Source of the DNA: Oenanthe sinensis
Taxonomy: Eukaryota; Streptophyta; Magnoliopsida; Apiales; Apiaceae
Direction of reading: 5' to 3'
NCBI GenBank assembly: GCA_028671895.1
Contig: CM053800.1
Span: 25,565,886 to 25,629,885, forward strand
Length of the DNA: 64,000 nt
The notes under the pieces are model-generated. The model had not been told where the DNA came from, ran no database searches, and worked only from the letters and a program-made list of their open reading frames with translations. The translations under genes were made by a program, and so were the position numbers. Shown here in pieces: positions 35,150 through 45,967 of this stretch; within the stretch, counting starts at the first letter, position 1, and each line of letters begins with the position of its first letter.

Positions 35150-36300
35150 TCATTGAGATCTATTATCCTCCCACTGTCTCTCAACAGTTCGAGCAACAAA
35201 CACTTTGTTCTCGGAAGGATTATAGAAAGAATAACCCCTTGTTTCAGTTGGGTATTCCACAAAATTACATTTGTCTGATTTTGGTCCTAGCTTGTCAGAG
35301 ATTAGACGTTTCACAAACGCTTCACATCCCCAAAATTTTATAAATGACATGCTGTGACGTTGCTCAGTCCATATCTCATAAGGAGTCTTTTGAACCAATT
35401 TAGTAAGAACATAGTTAAGTGTATGTGGAGCCGTTTCCAGGGTGCAACCCCAGAAACTAATTGGAAGATTCGTTGACTCAACATTGATCGCACCATGTCC
35501 AACAAGGTGTGATCTCTCCTATCAAAAAAAACTTTTCTTTGATATTTTCTACTTCATCTTTATAGTCTTTGAACTTTTCAAATGACTCGGATTAGTTCTT
35601 CAAAAGATACATATATCCGTATCTACTAAAATAATTAGTAAATTTTATGAAGTTAATAAAATCTACCTTTTGTCATCGTACACATATGACCACATACATC
35701 ACTATGTATAAGTCATACCCATTCAATGATCCCTTCACCATGTCCGGTAAAAGGAGCTTTAGTCATTTTACCAAATAAACTAAGATTCGCATCCTTTTGT
35801 ATGATTCATAATCAAACTTATCCATGAATGCATCCTTATGTATTCTGAAAATGCGTTTCTTATTAATACGACCTCAACAACAGTGCCAAAGGTAATATTT
35901 GATTTGAGTCACTTTAGAACATATAAATTGTTAATTAGATGTGCAACATTATAAGGCTCATCATCAAAATAGAATAAACAATTATTGTTATAAAATGAAA
36001 AAGCCTTTCTTGTCCAAACAAGAAACTGAAATAATGTCTCTGCCAATTGCAAGCACGCTATAACAATTATTAAGTTCTAAATTTTCCTTATAGGCCAAAA
36101 ATTAAGTAACGAGTTCCTCGAACCAGAGCAACTATCTTTACTCCAATTCCAACCCGATACCTTAAGCTTGACCCTTATTGATCATCATCTTCCAATCTTC
36201 CAATTAAGCATGACAGTTTAATTTCCAGTCTCTCAACTTTCCACAGAAGTGACAATCGTCTTCTTTATCAACACCTCATTCAGACTTTAGAGTCTGTTTT
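35150..36300 (-). pseudogene. pol: Element A integrase and gag/protease remnants
   Basis: 35150-35398 has VQKTPYEIWTEQRHSMSF and WGCEAFVKRLIS, the integrase C-terminal region. Further up only scattered integrase, pre-integrase and zinc-knuckle-like (CHFCGKLRDWKLNC, near 36240) traces remain. No protease triad is visible. Confidence 0.6.
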
Positions 36301-36399
36301 AGGGATTGGACTTTGATTTGACAACGGAACTAGATCAAATCTTCTCATTGCCTTTCCATTTCCTTTCCCTTTTGCATTCCCTATGTTTACCATCAATAT

Positions 36400-36960
36400 A
36401 GTAGTAGTTCATGCATTTATCATATTACTTTCAGCAGTTCTCAACATGCTTAGCAACTCAATGGGTGTTTTACCAATCTTATTCACTTTATTGTTCATAA
36501 CAAAATAAGAATAATATTTGTCCGAAGATTGTAAGATCAAATCTAACTGTTTCCAGACCAATCTGGAAACCCAAAATATCAATGGTATTCATTATACCCT
36601 AAAATCTTTAGAACATGTGGTGTAACCGGGTCTCACTCTCCCTACTTGTAAGTGTATAGTGCCCTGTCAAATATATCTTGTGCTCAATCGTTTCATAAGC
36701 ATCTATATGCTTGTATTGCTTCTTAAGCTCAGCACATATATTTGCGAGCATGAGACATGAAACATCAGTCGTAACATCAATTTGCTTCCAATAAGCACTA
36801 TGATTTGCACATGTTACATTCTCAACTTTAAGAGCAGGGGAAGAGATTTGACTAATATCGTGGTGCCCGAGGACGATCCTCAAGCTCCTATGTCAGTCAA
36901 AGAAATATATTCTCGTCAACTTGTCCTTCTCAAGAACTGATCGCATAGAGAAGTTGTTTG
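36400..36960 (-). pseudogene. gag: Element A gag remnant
   Basis: RIVLGHHDIS, DVSCLMLANICAELKKQYKH and DAYETIEHK correspond to the N-terminal Gag of element B (RIVLRQERK, DVACLMLATMSAELQRQ). The frame is interrupted soon after, and much of the core is scrambled by stops. Confidence 0.65.
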
Positions 36961-37039
36961 TGTTTATCATTTGATATCTACAATATTAAAGTGCATAAAA
37001 TAAACTAGGTTGCAAATTTAATATTAATTATGTTTAAGT

Positions 37040-37860
37040 GATTATGGTATATCATCATATACCTCCCACTATTTTTATCAAACTAATAGCCCTTACTATT
37101 AATTTAGAAAGTATATCCCATAATTCTTTCTAGTGAGCCAAGATCCATATTTCGTCATGTCCTAAGTCAACCACTGGAAGTCCTTAGAAAATGATTATTT
37201 AGGTAGACAACAGTTGTCAATTATATCATATATAATTCTTGGATAGTTTGGTGAACAACGATTGATCTTATCTATCTAATAGACTTTTAACCAAACTCTA
37301 TGCTTCTAAGTTCATAATAGTTGAATATAACCGTTTATTTTCACTTATTATGACGACTCAGTTAAGTTAGACCCAATGATACAACGGCCGAATATAACCG
37401 TTTATATTCGTCGCATCTCATCACGATAGATAGGAGTCCCCTACCACTGACAGTCCTTCCCCTTATCGATCTAGGATTCGATGAGTGTTCTTTCATTGGA
37501 AAGCATCCGAGTAAAACTTAATATTTTGTTAAGGGGTTTTAGAAAATTTATAACGATCATGATCACATCATAAATAGATCCTCAATTTTTCCTTGAACCA
37601 AATATTTCAAATCGACATCTTAAATTGTTCATTTCCTAGGTAGATGGAGGATACCAATGGTCACACTTAAAACCCATCAGCCTTACGAATACGCATATCC
37701 GCTTTTGTCAGAAAATCCCAATTATAGATATCAAAAATCCATATTTAATTCCGTGTTTTAAAAATCCATATTTCATAAACACAAGAATCTCATGATCGTT
37801 TGTTAATTTTAAAATCTTGAATCGTTACAGATTTTATCTTGTTTAAGCAAACATGGCATG
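37040..37860 (-). promoter_or_regulatory. Element A leader segment shared with element B
   Basis: About 820 bp of the untranslated leader aligns with 48205-49030 of element B at roughly 95% by eye, higher than the coding regions. It includes a perfect 9-bp stem CGAATATAA-CCGT-TTATATTCG at 37389-37410. A packaging or dimerisation role is inferred. Confidence 0.6.
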
Positions 37861-38389
37861 TGTGTCGTATCTAATACATACATGATTAATCAATATTAAG
37901 CATGCATCTCAATTATATCTACGCATACATACCAATACATGCAATCATATACATATATGTAATGTGCGTAAATTAAACGTGTTTGGTTATGGCCCCATCC
38001 TATATGATATTTCCAAGCTAATGGAAATATCAAGGTCAGTCTATGGTGGTTTTAAAAATACTATCTATTACATGTCTTCTTTCTTCATTGCTCCATCATC
38101 CCCTTTTGGATCGCCTCCTTGTTTGCAAGTCTTCATTGATAATTACATTGAATAATAAAAATAAAACTATTCTAATGAAATTACAAGAAGAACTCGAGTT
38201 ACATTCGAGATAATTAAATTACAATGAATAAACGACATGCAAGTCGTATTTAGAAACCAAAACCATAAATCAAAACCACTATCCTATGGGTCTTTAGGCC
38301 ATAACCATCCACCATTCTATCATATAACACATATAATATATATCATATTATATAATCATATCATATAATCATATATAAAAAATTTCGAA

Positions 38390-38990
38390 ATTTCAGAAAA
38401 TTAAAAACAGATTTCTGAAGACAATAAATCGCTATTTCGAGGCCCTTAATGACGTCAAACGCCTTACAGACCCCTCGGTGATAGTAAAACTATCAGTTTT
38501 GTTCATTGGCCCGATTCTAGTCAGAAAACACATATCGTTTACGAAAATCGGATACAGCAGTCAGATTTCTCCAAATCTGACGGTGTTTCAGAAATCGTAT
38601 CATATACAATTCTCATAACAAAAACAAACATATATCATATATACATATACAGAGATACATACAATCATCATATGATTATACATTACATGAATATCATATA
38701 TTCATAATATATACATACATATACTCAAAATTTTAGAAAATCAAATAATTTTCAGAAAATAATAAATCACCGTTTTGGAGGCTGTAACGACATCTAATAG
38801 CTTACAGATGCAGAGCTGACTTTGTCAGTATTTCTCAGTGACCCGATTCCAGTCAGAAAACACATATCGTTTGCGAAAATCGGACAACGGACATAAATTT
38901 CAGAAAATCAACGGCAACCGTTTCAGAATTCGTATCGAATACGACTCTCATAATAAGAACAAACATGTATCATATACATACATCAACACA
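38390..38990. repeat. Direct duplication in element A leader (offset 332 bp)
   Basis: CCCGATTC(T/C)AGTCAGAAAA occurs at 38510 and 38842, with surrounding similarity over at least 150 bp in each copy. The copies are diverged and interspersed with ATATCATA-rich DNA. Confidence 0.75.
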
Positions 38991-39149
38991 CTTAATAATC
39001 ATATGATTATACATCATATGAATATCATATATTCATAATATATATAAACATATACATATTATATCAATATAAAATCATGATAGATCGCATACATGCTTAT
39101 ATATCAAAAACTGTTAAGCACATAACCGAATTAAAACGTTTCTCAAGTA

Positions 39150-39161
39150 GCTCTGATGCCA
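39150..39161 (-). promoter_or_regulatory. Primer binding site of element A
   Basis: The minus strand reads TGGCATCAGAGC, one mismatch from the tRNA-iMet complement and identical to the PBS of element B. One nt separates it from the LTR. Confidence 0.82.
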
Positions 39162-39162
39162 T

Positions 39163-40705
39163 TGTAGGGTTTCGTGACACAAACGCAGCAGAATAAACGT
39201 GAAAAATAAATTAAAATAGCGAAACCCTCCGCAGGATCCATGCGAAAACAAAAGATTTAATTCGGAGATAAAGAATAAATACCTTTAGAAGCTTTAACAG
39301 TTCATTAATGGAAGATTAATGGAGGTCCAAAGCTTGTTTAATCACCACGTATCCCGCTCTCGCGATCTACGCTCTACGGTATCCACACGAACACTTTTCA
39401 TGAAGGATTGATGTGTACTAGCACCCGAAAACTTCTTCTATCTCTATCTTCCTCCTCTCTCAGAGCGGCTAGGGTTTTTGTAAAATCTCTCTTTTATTAA
39501 ATCAGCCCATAAAGAGATTATATAGAGAGAGGAATAAGTTTTCTAATTATAATCCAATTATAATTAATACTAATCCAAAATTCTAAATTATTTAATTAAG
39601 TCTCACTTAATTAATTAATTATTAATTTTGGAGTTAGTTTAAGTAATTCATTTATTCTATTTATATAATTAATTAAGTCATACATAATTAATATCATAAA
39701 TAAAATAAATTACTTATTTAATTTAAATTCATAATTTAAATTATTTCTCCTTCAAGCGTTCTTTGTGTGTGACCTTGTAGGTTATTATTACGTTGGCAAC
39801 AATTTTAATATCTAATTAAAATTGTAAACAATGAGCGGCATCTAGTAATACATCATTGCTACCCAAATAATAATAATAAATCGGTGATTCGATTAAGCCT
39901 TTCGTGAATAATGTTCCATGTAATATAATCCCTTTAATCTTGATATTATAGATTAAACTCAAGGCATGTCTCGTGTCATCCTCTTCATAATTTAATCTTT
40001 ATTTTCTTGATCGATGTGTAGACTATTAAAATCAAATCAATATTTGAGCACGGCCGTGCATTTCATAGTCTCACTCAAACAAGGGGCCAATAATATCACT
40101 CCTAAAATTAGGAGGATTAAATCTCATCTAGATCATTCATATTTCTCATACGATTCATAATATACCCAATGTCCACTTTTATTATCACCCGGTCAAAGGT
40201 AACTTTTAATGTAATCAAAGTATATTAATTCCCGTATAGAAATATAATGATTTCAGGTCTAAGGATCATTACACCATTATCACAGTGAGAATTACTTATG
40301 ACACTTACTTAACATGTAGAATCTCACGGCGGGTCATTCCAGTGCCATGCATTGAGACATGCACTTATGTTCTTGACTTTAGTATCCCCATACCTATGAC
40401 CAATGAGATGTGGTCATCTGTCAAGAAACATACTAGTCTTTGTGCATTATTATTGTCCTTAAATAATAATACTCGACTAGGGAATTTTAGGAATAAGATA
40501 CTATTCATATAATCTCATTTTTAAGTCACATACTTAAAGATATATAATACGTATCAAAATTCCAAGGACATTTATTATGCTTTCAATTTATTACGCAGTA
40601 AATAAAACATAATAAATAAATAATAATCAATAAAACATAATCCTTAATAATAAATATTTTCCTTAAAATATAAAAAGTATTGTCTCTAGAGCACAATTAC
40701 TAACA
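39163..40705 (-). repeat. Element A 5' LTR (1,543 bp)
   Basis: Same length as the 3' LTR, with about 16 differences by eye. It is followed by the ATGAT duplication and resumed SIRE LTR. Confidence 0.92.
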
Positions 40706-41821
40706 ATGATTAGCTTCAACGGGTTCAAACAATGTTACAATAGAAAATACAGTTGAGTGATAATAATGTTAAGCTTTAATGGTGCTCACGTCTGTATGTC
40801 TTTTGTTGAAGATGAATGAATTCCTTACTATCCATATTGATTTTCACTCATATGTAATTTGTAGACTTTTTGGAAAATGATTTCCAACAATTCTCAAGTC
40901 CTTTGTTGCGCCTGCAAGAGTGGAAGTAGAGTGTAGGTGCCACTAAGTTCTTTGTTGTGCCTAGGAATGTTTGTTGCGCCTCTATCTTCAAGTTAGTTGC
41001 GCCTATACATTGGTTGCCTTGTATAGGCTCCACTAATACCTTAGAAATATTTCACAGAATCTATGTTGCGCATAGATAATCTTTTGTTGCGCCTGCACAC
41101 TGAATGCAGTGTGTAGGCGCCACAAACCTTTCACTTAATCTTCTGTGGTGCCACAACAAGTTTTGTTGTGCCTGCACACCCATTCCCTTGTGCAGGTGCC
41201 ACAAACCATCTTCTTGATTTCACTTGGCTTTATTCTTGGTTTGTCGCTCCTTTACAAGGTTGGTGGCGCCTATAGAGTACTTCAAGAGTGTAGGAGCCAC
41301 CAAATGCAATACTACTTGCCTTCACATATTTCTTGAAGTGCTTGCAGTAATTACTATTTGATTTTCACTCTTCTGGCTTGATCAACTGATTTTCTTCTGA
41401 TTAATCAAGACAATTCTTTTCTTATTGTGTTGACGCTTAGTGCACTGGTCTGGTTCACAAACGACTAACACTGAATTGAATTCCATTGTCTTCTGTTATG
41501 TGTAAGCTGATTTACTTTGGACTGATTCATTGCTTCTGATCACTGAATCCCTTTGACAATTATACATAAATCATTACATTGACTTTAGCCTTAAATCCAC
41601 TGAACACTTATTTATTGCTGAGGTCTGAACATATTAATGAACTTCTCTCGCTGTAGTTCACTAAACCTTTCATCTTGAATGCTCTGCAATGATGTGTGTA
41701 TGATTCATGTGTACATGTCCTTCTGGATTCTGTGCTGCATATTAGTATTATTTATATGTCTTTGTTTCTTAGTTGAGTTATCGTTATCACTATTACATAC
41801 TATGTTACATTATGCTTTACA

Positions 41822-42607
41822 ACATCTGATAGTAGGGCTTTATCAGCAGTCATATGCCTTGAACAGCCGCTGTTGAGAATCCACATGACACGTTTGTTCT
41901 TTGCTATGCCGTGCAACCACAGATTGACTACTTTTTCTTTGGCACTCAAATTTGATTGAGTCCAAGAGGCTTAGATAAGTAAACAGATTTAGCTACATAA
42001 ATTTTTTGGTCCTTGTCTTTCTCATCGATTGTGCTCTTGCTCTTTGGTTTAACCTTGACGGGTGTGTCTTTAGGCTTAGGGACAGAGGCTTCCTTCCTAG
42101 ACTTAGGAGGACTAGCAGTCTTTCCCCTAACATGCTTTCTATTCATGTTCACATCTGTATTAATGCAAGTACTAGATGATGCATTCATCAAGTTTATATA
42201 TGCAGACACGATGTTGAAAGAACATGGCATGATCCTACTTCACCACATGGTTGATGAGGGATAGACATAGAAGGCATGACAGGCATATTAGAATTTTATA
42301 TTATTACTATTTTTATCTTTTTGCATGCATGCGTAAGATGACCAGTAGAATTACAATTGTTACAAATTTTTCGAATAGCTTTGGAAGAATAGGCATAATC
42401 ATTTTTCTTATTAACACCTATCTTGCCATTTCTGTTAGCTTTCTTGTTTTCATATTTGTTGCCTATTTCAATTTTAATCTACTTCTTAGGTTCTTCAATT
42501 TTTACAGATTTCTTAGGCATCTTTTATTTATCTTCTTCCTCTTTCTTTTGATCCTCAGCAAAGATTTCTTCTTTCATTAAAATCTGCTCTTCATCTAAAC
42601 CACTGTA
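41822..42607 (-). pseudogene. gag: SIRE-2 protease start and Gag C terminus (fragment)
   Basis: Homologous to 28870-29650 of SIRE-1. The protease start reads WILNSGCSRHMT, so the catalytic Asp is Asn while the Gly is kept, the reverse of SIRE-1. Upstream lies the same Lys/Pro-rich Gag tail (PPKSRKEASVPKPKDTPVK) and a CNNCNSTGHLTH knuckle. It is cut at 41822 by the SIRE-1 LTR and at 42607 by element B. Confidence 0.8.
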
Positions 42608-44150
42608 TGTTGGGTTCCGAGGCATAAAACGCAGCGGATAAACGTAAATATAACGAAAAATTTCGGAACCCTAACGCAGGATCATGTATAAGATTGGACG
42701 GATTATGGTGATAATCGAATCATACCTATTACGATCTTGAATGTCACGAACTCAACGGAGATCCTTGCTATCACGACTTGTGTCTTCTTCTCGAAAACAC
42801 CTCTATGGTATCCACACGAGCACCTTCAAGAGCGTCTCACGATCTTGATTACGGAGTGGATGTACTAGCAAACCTTTGATAATTCGAATTGTCGTCCTGC
42901 CTCTTTGCTGCCTCTTCTAGGGTTTTTCTATCAAAACGTCTTCTGCCTCTTAACCCTACATTATCTATTTATAATGTTTGGTTAACAGGCCCATAGCAGC
43001 AAAACCTAACCCATGTAGGTCTAGGAAAATAATAAAACGAATTTTATTATTTAATTAATAACTAAGTCATACTTAATTATTATGGGCAGAAATACAATTC
43101 TAATTTGAATTTATATTATCTTAATTAATTAAGTCTCACTTAATTAATATAATAAAAATTCAAATAATTATCAATTAATTTAAATCTATAATTTAAATTA
43201 ACTATTCCTCTAAGTGCTCTTTGCGTGTGACCCTATAGGCTATTATTTAATTGGCAATAATTTTATTCTCCAATAAAATTATAAACAATGAGCGGCATCT
43301 AGTAATACATCATTGCTACCCAATTAAACAATAATTAAATCGTGATTCGATAAAACCTTTCGTGATTAATGTTTCCGTGTAATATAATCATTTTAACCAT
43401 ATATATTATAGATTAAACTCGAGGCATGTATTTAGTCATCCTCTTCAACATTTAATCCGGGTTTACTTGATCCATGAGTAGACTATGAAAACAAATCATT
43501 ATTTGAGCACGGCCATGCATTTTATAGTCTCACTCAATCAAGAGGCCAATAATATCTCTCCTAATTATAGGAGGGTTAAATCCTTTATCTATCATTCATA
43601 TTTCTCATACGACTCATGATATACCCGATGTCCACTTTTATCATTACCCGGTCAAAGGTAACTTTTAATGTAGTCAAAGTATATTAATCCTCGTATAAAA
43701 ATATAATGATCTCAAGTCAGAGGATCATTACACCATTATCACTGTGAGTCTTTCTTATGACTTTATTAAACATGAAGAATCTCACTGTGGGTCTGTCCAG
43801 TACCATGTACTCCTGCATGTACCTATGTGTTGACTTTAGTATCCCCATACTTATAACCAATGAGATGTGGTTATCTGTCAAACAACATACTAGTCTATTT
43901 ATGTATTATTATTGTCCTATAATAATAATACTCGACTAGGGACATTTAAGAATATGATATATTATATAATCTCAAGTTCAAGTCATGTACTAAACTATAC
44001 AATGTGTATCATGATTCTAAGGACATTTATTATGCTAACAAATATATCGCAGTAATTAAAGTCATAATAAATATGTTTATTGAATAATCAATTGACATAA
44101 AGGTTTATCAAAATAAACATTGTATTGCCTCTAGGGCACCTACACCAACA
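42608..44150 (-). repeat. Element B 3' LTR (1,543 bp)
   Basis: Limits TGTTGGGTTCC..CACCAACA. A TATA box (minus strand TATAAATA) lies at 42966-42973. The short ORF inside occurs in both LTRs and is not a gene. Confidence 0.93.
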
Positions 44151-44164
44151 ATCTCCCACTTGCA
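44151..44164 (-). other. Polypurine tract of element B
   Basis: The minus strand reads CAAGTGGGAGAT against the 3' LTR. The pol stop codon (44165-44167) immediately precedes it, so pol ends about 14 nt from the LTR. Confidence 0.85.
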
Positions 44165-45967
44165 CTAGAGCCAATCACCCATGTATCTAATACCCATGGA
44201 ACTAGTGTGACCGTCGTGCTTCTTCTGCGATAAGCCTTTGGTCAGTGGGTCTGCAATGTTATCATTTGTGTGCACTTTACATATGTGTATGTCACCCCTT
44301 TCATTAATCTCTCGAATGAGGTGATATCTCCTGAGTATGTGTTTGGTTCGGGAGTGAGCTCTAGGTTCTTTAGCCTGTGCAATGGCTCCATTATTATCGC
44401 AGTATAGATCAATGGGATCTGCGATCGATGGAACCACTCCCAAATCATTAATGAATTTTCGAATCCAAACAGCTTCCTTAGCCGCTTCACAAGCTGCAAT
44501 GTACTCAGCCTCCATTGTAGAATCAGCTACTGTTTCTTGCTTTGAACTCTTCCAACTTACAGCACCTCCGTTTAGACAAAACACAAAACCAGACTGTGAT
44601 ACAGTATCATCCCTGTCTGTTTGGAAACTTGCATCGGTGTAACCTTTTACAACCAGTTTCTCCTCTCCTCCATACACCAAGAATGAATCTCTAGTCCTTT
44701 TCAAGTACTTTAGAATATTCTTGACAGCCGTCCAGTGACCTTCACCTGGATTAGATTGGTATCTGCTCGTCATGCTTAAAGCATACGAAACATCTGGGCG
44801 AGTACATACCATTGCATACATGATGGATCCAATTGCTGAGGCATATGGAACCTTACTCATGCGGTCCTTGTCATCCAAAGATTTCGGACACTGATCTTTA
44901 GAGATCGTTATCCCTTGAGATACGGGGACATATCCCTTTTTTGCATTTTGCATACCAAAACGATGCAAAACCTTTTCGATGTATGTACTCTGACTTAGAC
45001 CGATCATCCTTCTAGATCTATCCCTATAGATCCTCATTCCTAGAATGTAGGATGCTTCTCCTAAGTCTTTCATAGAGAAGTTGCTCCCTAACCAAATCTT
45101 AACAGCCTTGAGAGAAGGTATGTCATTCCCCATTAGTAGTATATCATCAACATATAGTACTATGAATGCCACATGGCTCCCACTAACCTTCTTGTAAACA
45201 CAAGGTTCATCTTCGTTTTGAACAAAGTCATACTCCTTGATTGTTTCATCAAAACGGATATTCCATCTCCTAGAGGCTTGCTTCAATCCATAAATGGATC
45301 TACGTAATTTACATACCTTGCTAACATTCCTTGGATCGACAAAACCTTCAGGTTGTGTCATGTACACATCCACATCCTCTTCAAGGATTCTGTTAAGGAA
45401 GGCTGTTTTGACATCCATTTGCCAGATTTCATAATCATGGAATGCTGCAATAGCAAGCAAAATCCTTATGGACTTGACCATAGCGACTGGTGAGAAAGTC
45501 TCATCATAGTCAATACCATGAATTTGTCTGAAACCTTTTGTAACCAGCCTTGCTTTATAGGTCTGAACATTTCCATCCATGTCAGTTTTCTTCTTGAAAA
45601 CCCATTTGCACCCTATGGGTTTTACCCCTTCAGGTGGATCAACCAAGGTCCATACTCGGTTTTCGTACATGGAATCCATCTCGGATTTCATGGCTTTTAG
45701 CCATCTCTTAGAGTCTGGACTGTTCGTAGCATCTTGGTATGTGAGAGGCTCATCTTCGTCTATGAGCATCAAATCACCACATTGAGTCAAGAGAAATCCA
45801 TATCTCTCTGGCTCATGGCGAATTCTACCAGTTCTACGAACAACCTGTGTTTGTTGAGCATTATCATTATCCTGCTCTTGTTCCACTTCAGGTTCAATGC
45901 TATTTTGTGGTTCTCGATCTTCATCGAGGTCTATAGTTCTCCCACTATTTCTTTTGGAAACAAAATC
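44165..45967 (-). CDS. pol: Element B Pol part 2: reverse transcriptase and RNase H
   Basis: Same frame as the upstream Gag-PR-INT reading, after one TGA. The first ATG after the stop is at 45886, but translation would more likely depend on readthrough or on the polyprotein. Counting from that ATG: RT blocks GCKWVFKKKTDMDG (92-105), IDYDETFSPVA, WQMDVKTAFLN (155-165), SIYGLKQASRRWN and the intact YVDD box at 245-248. RNase H has GYTDASF, TMEAEYIAACE, LYCDNNGAIA and RTKHI, so all acidic residues are present. It ends NIADPLTKGLSQ..GDWL next to the PPT. Enzymatically it looks competent. Confidence 0.9.
   Translation of the reverse strand, partial: DFVSKRNSGRTIDLDEDREPQNSIEPEVEQEQDNDNAQQTQVVRRTGRIRHEPERYGFLLTQCGDLMLIDEDEPLTYQDATNSPDSKRWLKAMKSEMDSMYENRVWTLVDPPEGVKPIGCKWVFKKKTDMDGNVQTYKARLVTKGFRQIHGIDYDETFSPVAMVKSIRILLAIAAFHDYEIWQMDVKTAFLNRILEEDVDVYMTQPEGFVDPRNVSKVCKLRRSIYGLKQASRRWNIRFDETIKEYDFVQNEDEPCVYKKVSGSHVAFIVLYVDDILLMGNDIPSLKAVKIWLGSNFSMKDLGEASYILGMRIYRDRSRRMIGLSQSTYIEKVLHRFGMQNAKKGYVPVSQGITISKDQCPKSLDDKDRMSKVPYASAIGSIMYAMVCTRPDVSYALSMTSRYQSNPGEGHWTAVKNILKYLKRTRDSFLVYGGEEKLVVKGYTDASFQTDRDDTVSQSGFVFCLNGGAVSWKSSKQETVADSTMEAEYIAACEAAKEAVWIRKFINDLGVVPSIADPIDLYCDNNGAIAQAKEPRAHSRTKHILRRYHLIREINERGDIHICKVHTNDNIADPLTKGLSQKKHDGHTSSMGIRYMGDWL

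Larger units (their letters stand above)
31951..40705 (-). mobile_element. Copia element A, complete ends, defective coding region
   Basis: 8,755 bp flanked by ATGAT duplications (31946-31950 and 40706-40710) inside the SIRE-1 5' LTR. Both LTRs are 1,543 bp and differ at about 16 positions (about 1.0%). PBS and PPT are present. Pol and gag are full of stops and shifts, and protease cannot be recognised. The lineage is the same as element B, perhaps Angela-like; this is tentative. Confidence 0.9.
31767..41821 (-). repeat. SIRE-1 5' LTR, split by element A
   Basis: LTR sequence at 31767-31950 resumes at 40711 and ends TTTACA at 41821 (about 1,295 bp without the insert and its target repeat). 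The right part holds about five palindromic motifs, including 41084-41127, where GCGCCTGCACACTG pairs with CAGTGTGTAGGCGC across AATG. The right flank is SIRE-2 protease sequence, not a PPT. Confidence 0.8.

Noticed and set aside
43757..43939. 60-codon ORF repeated at 51282-51464
   Set aside because: Part of the element B LTRs, as above.
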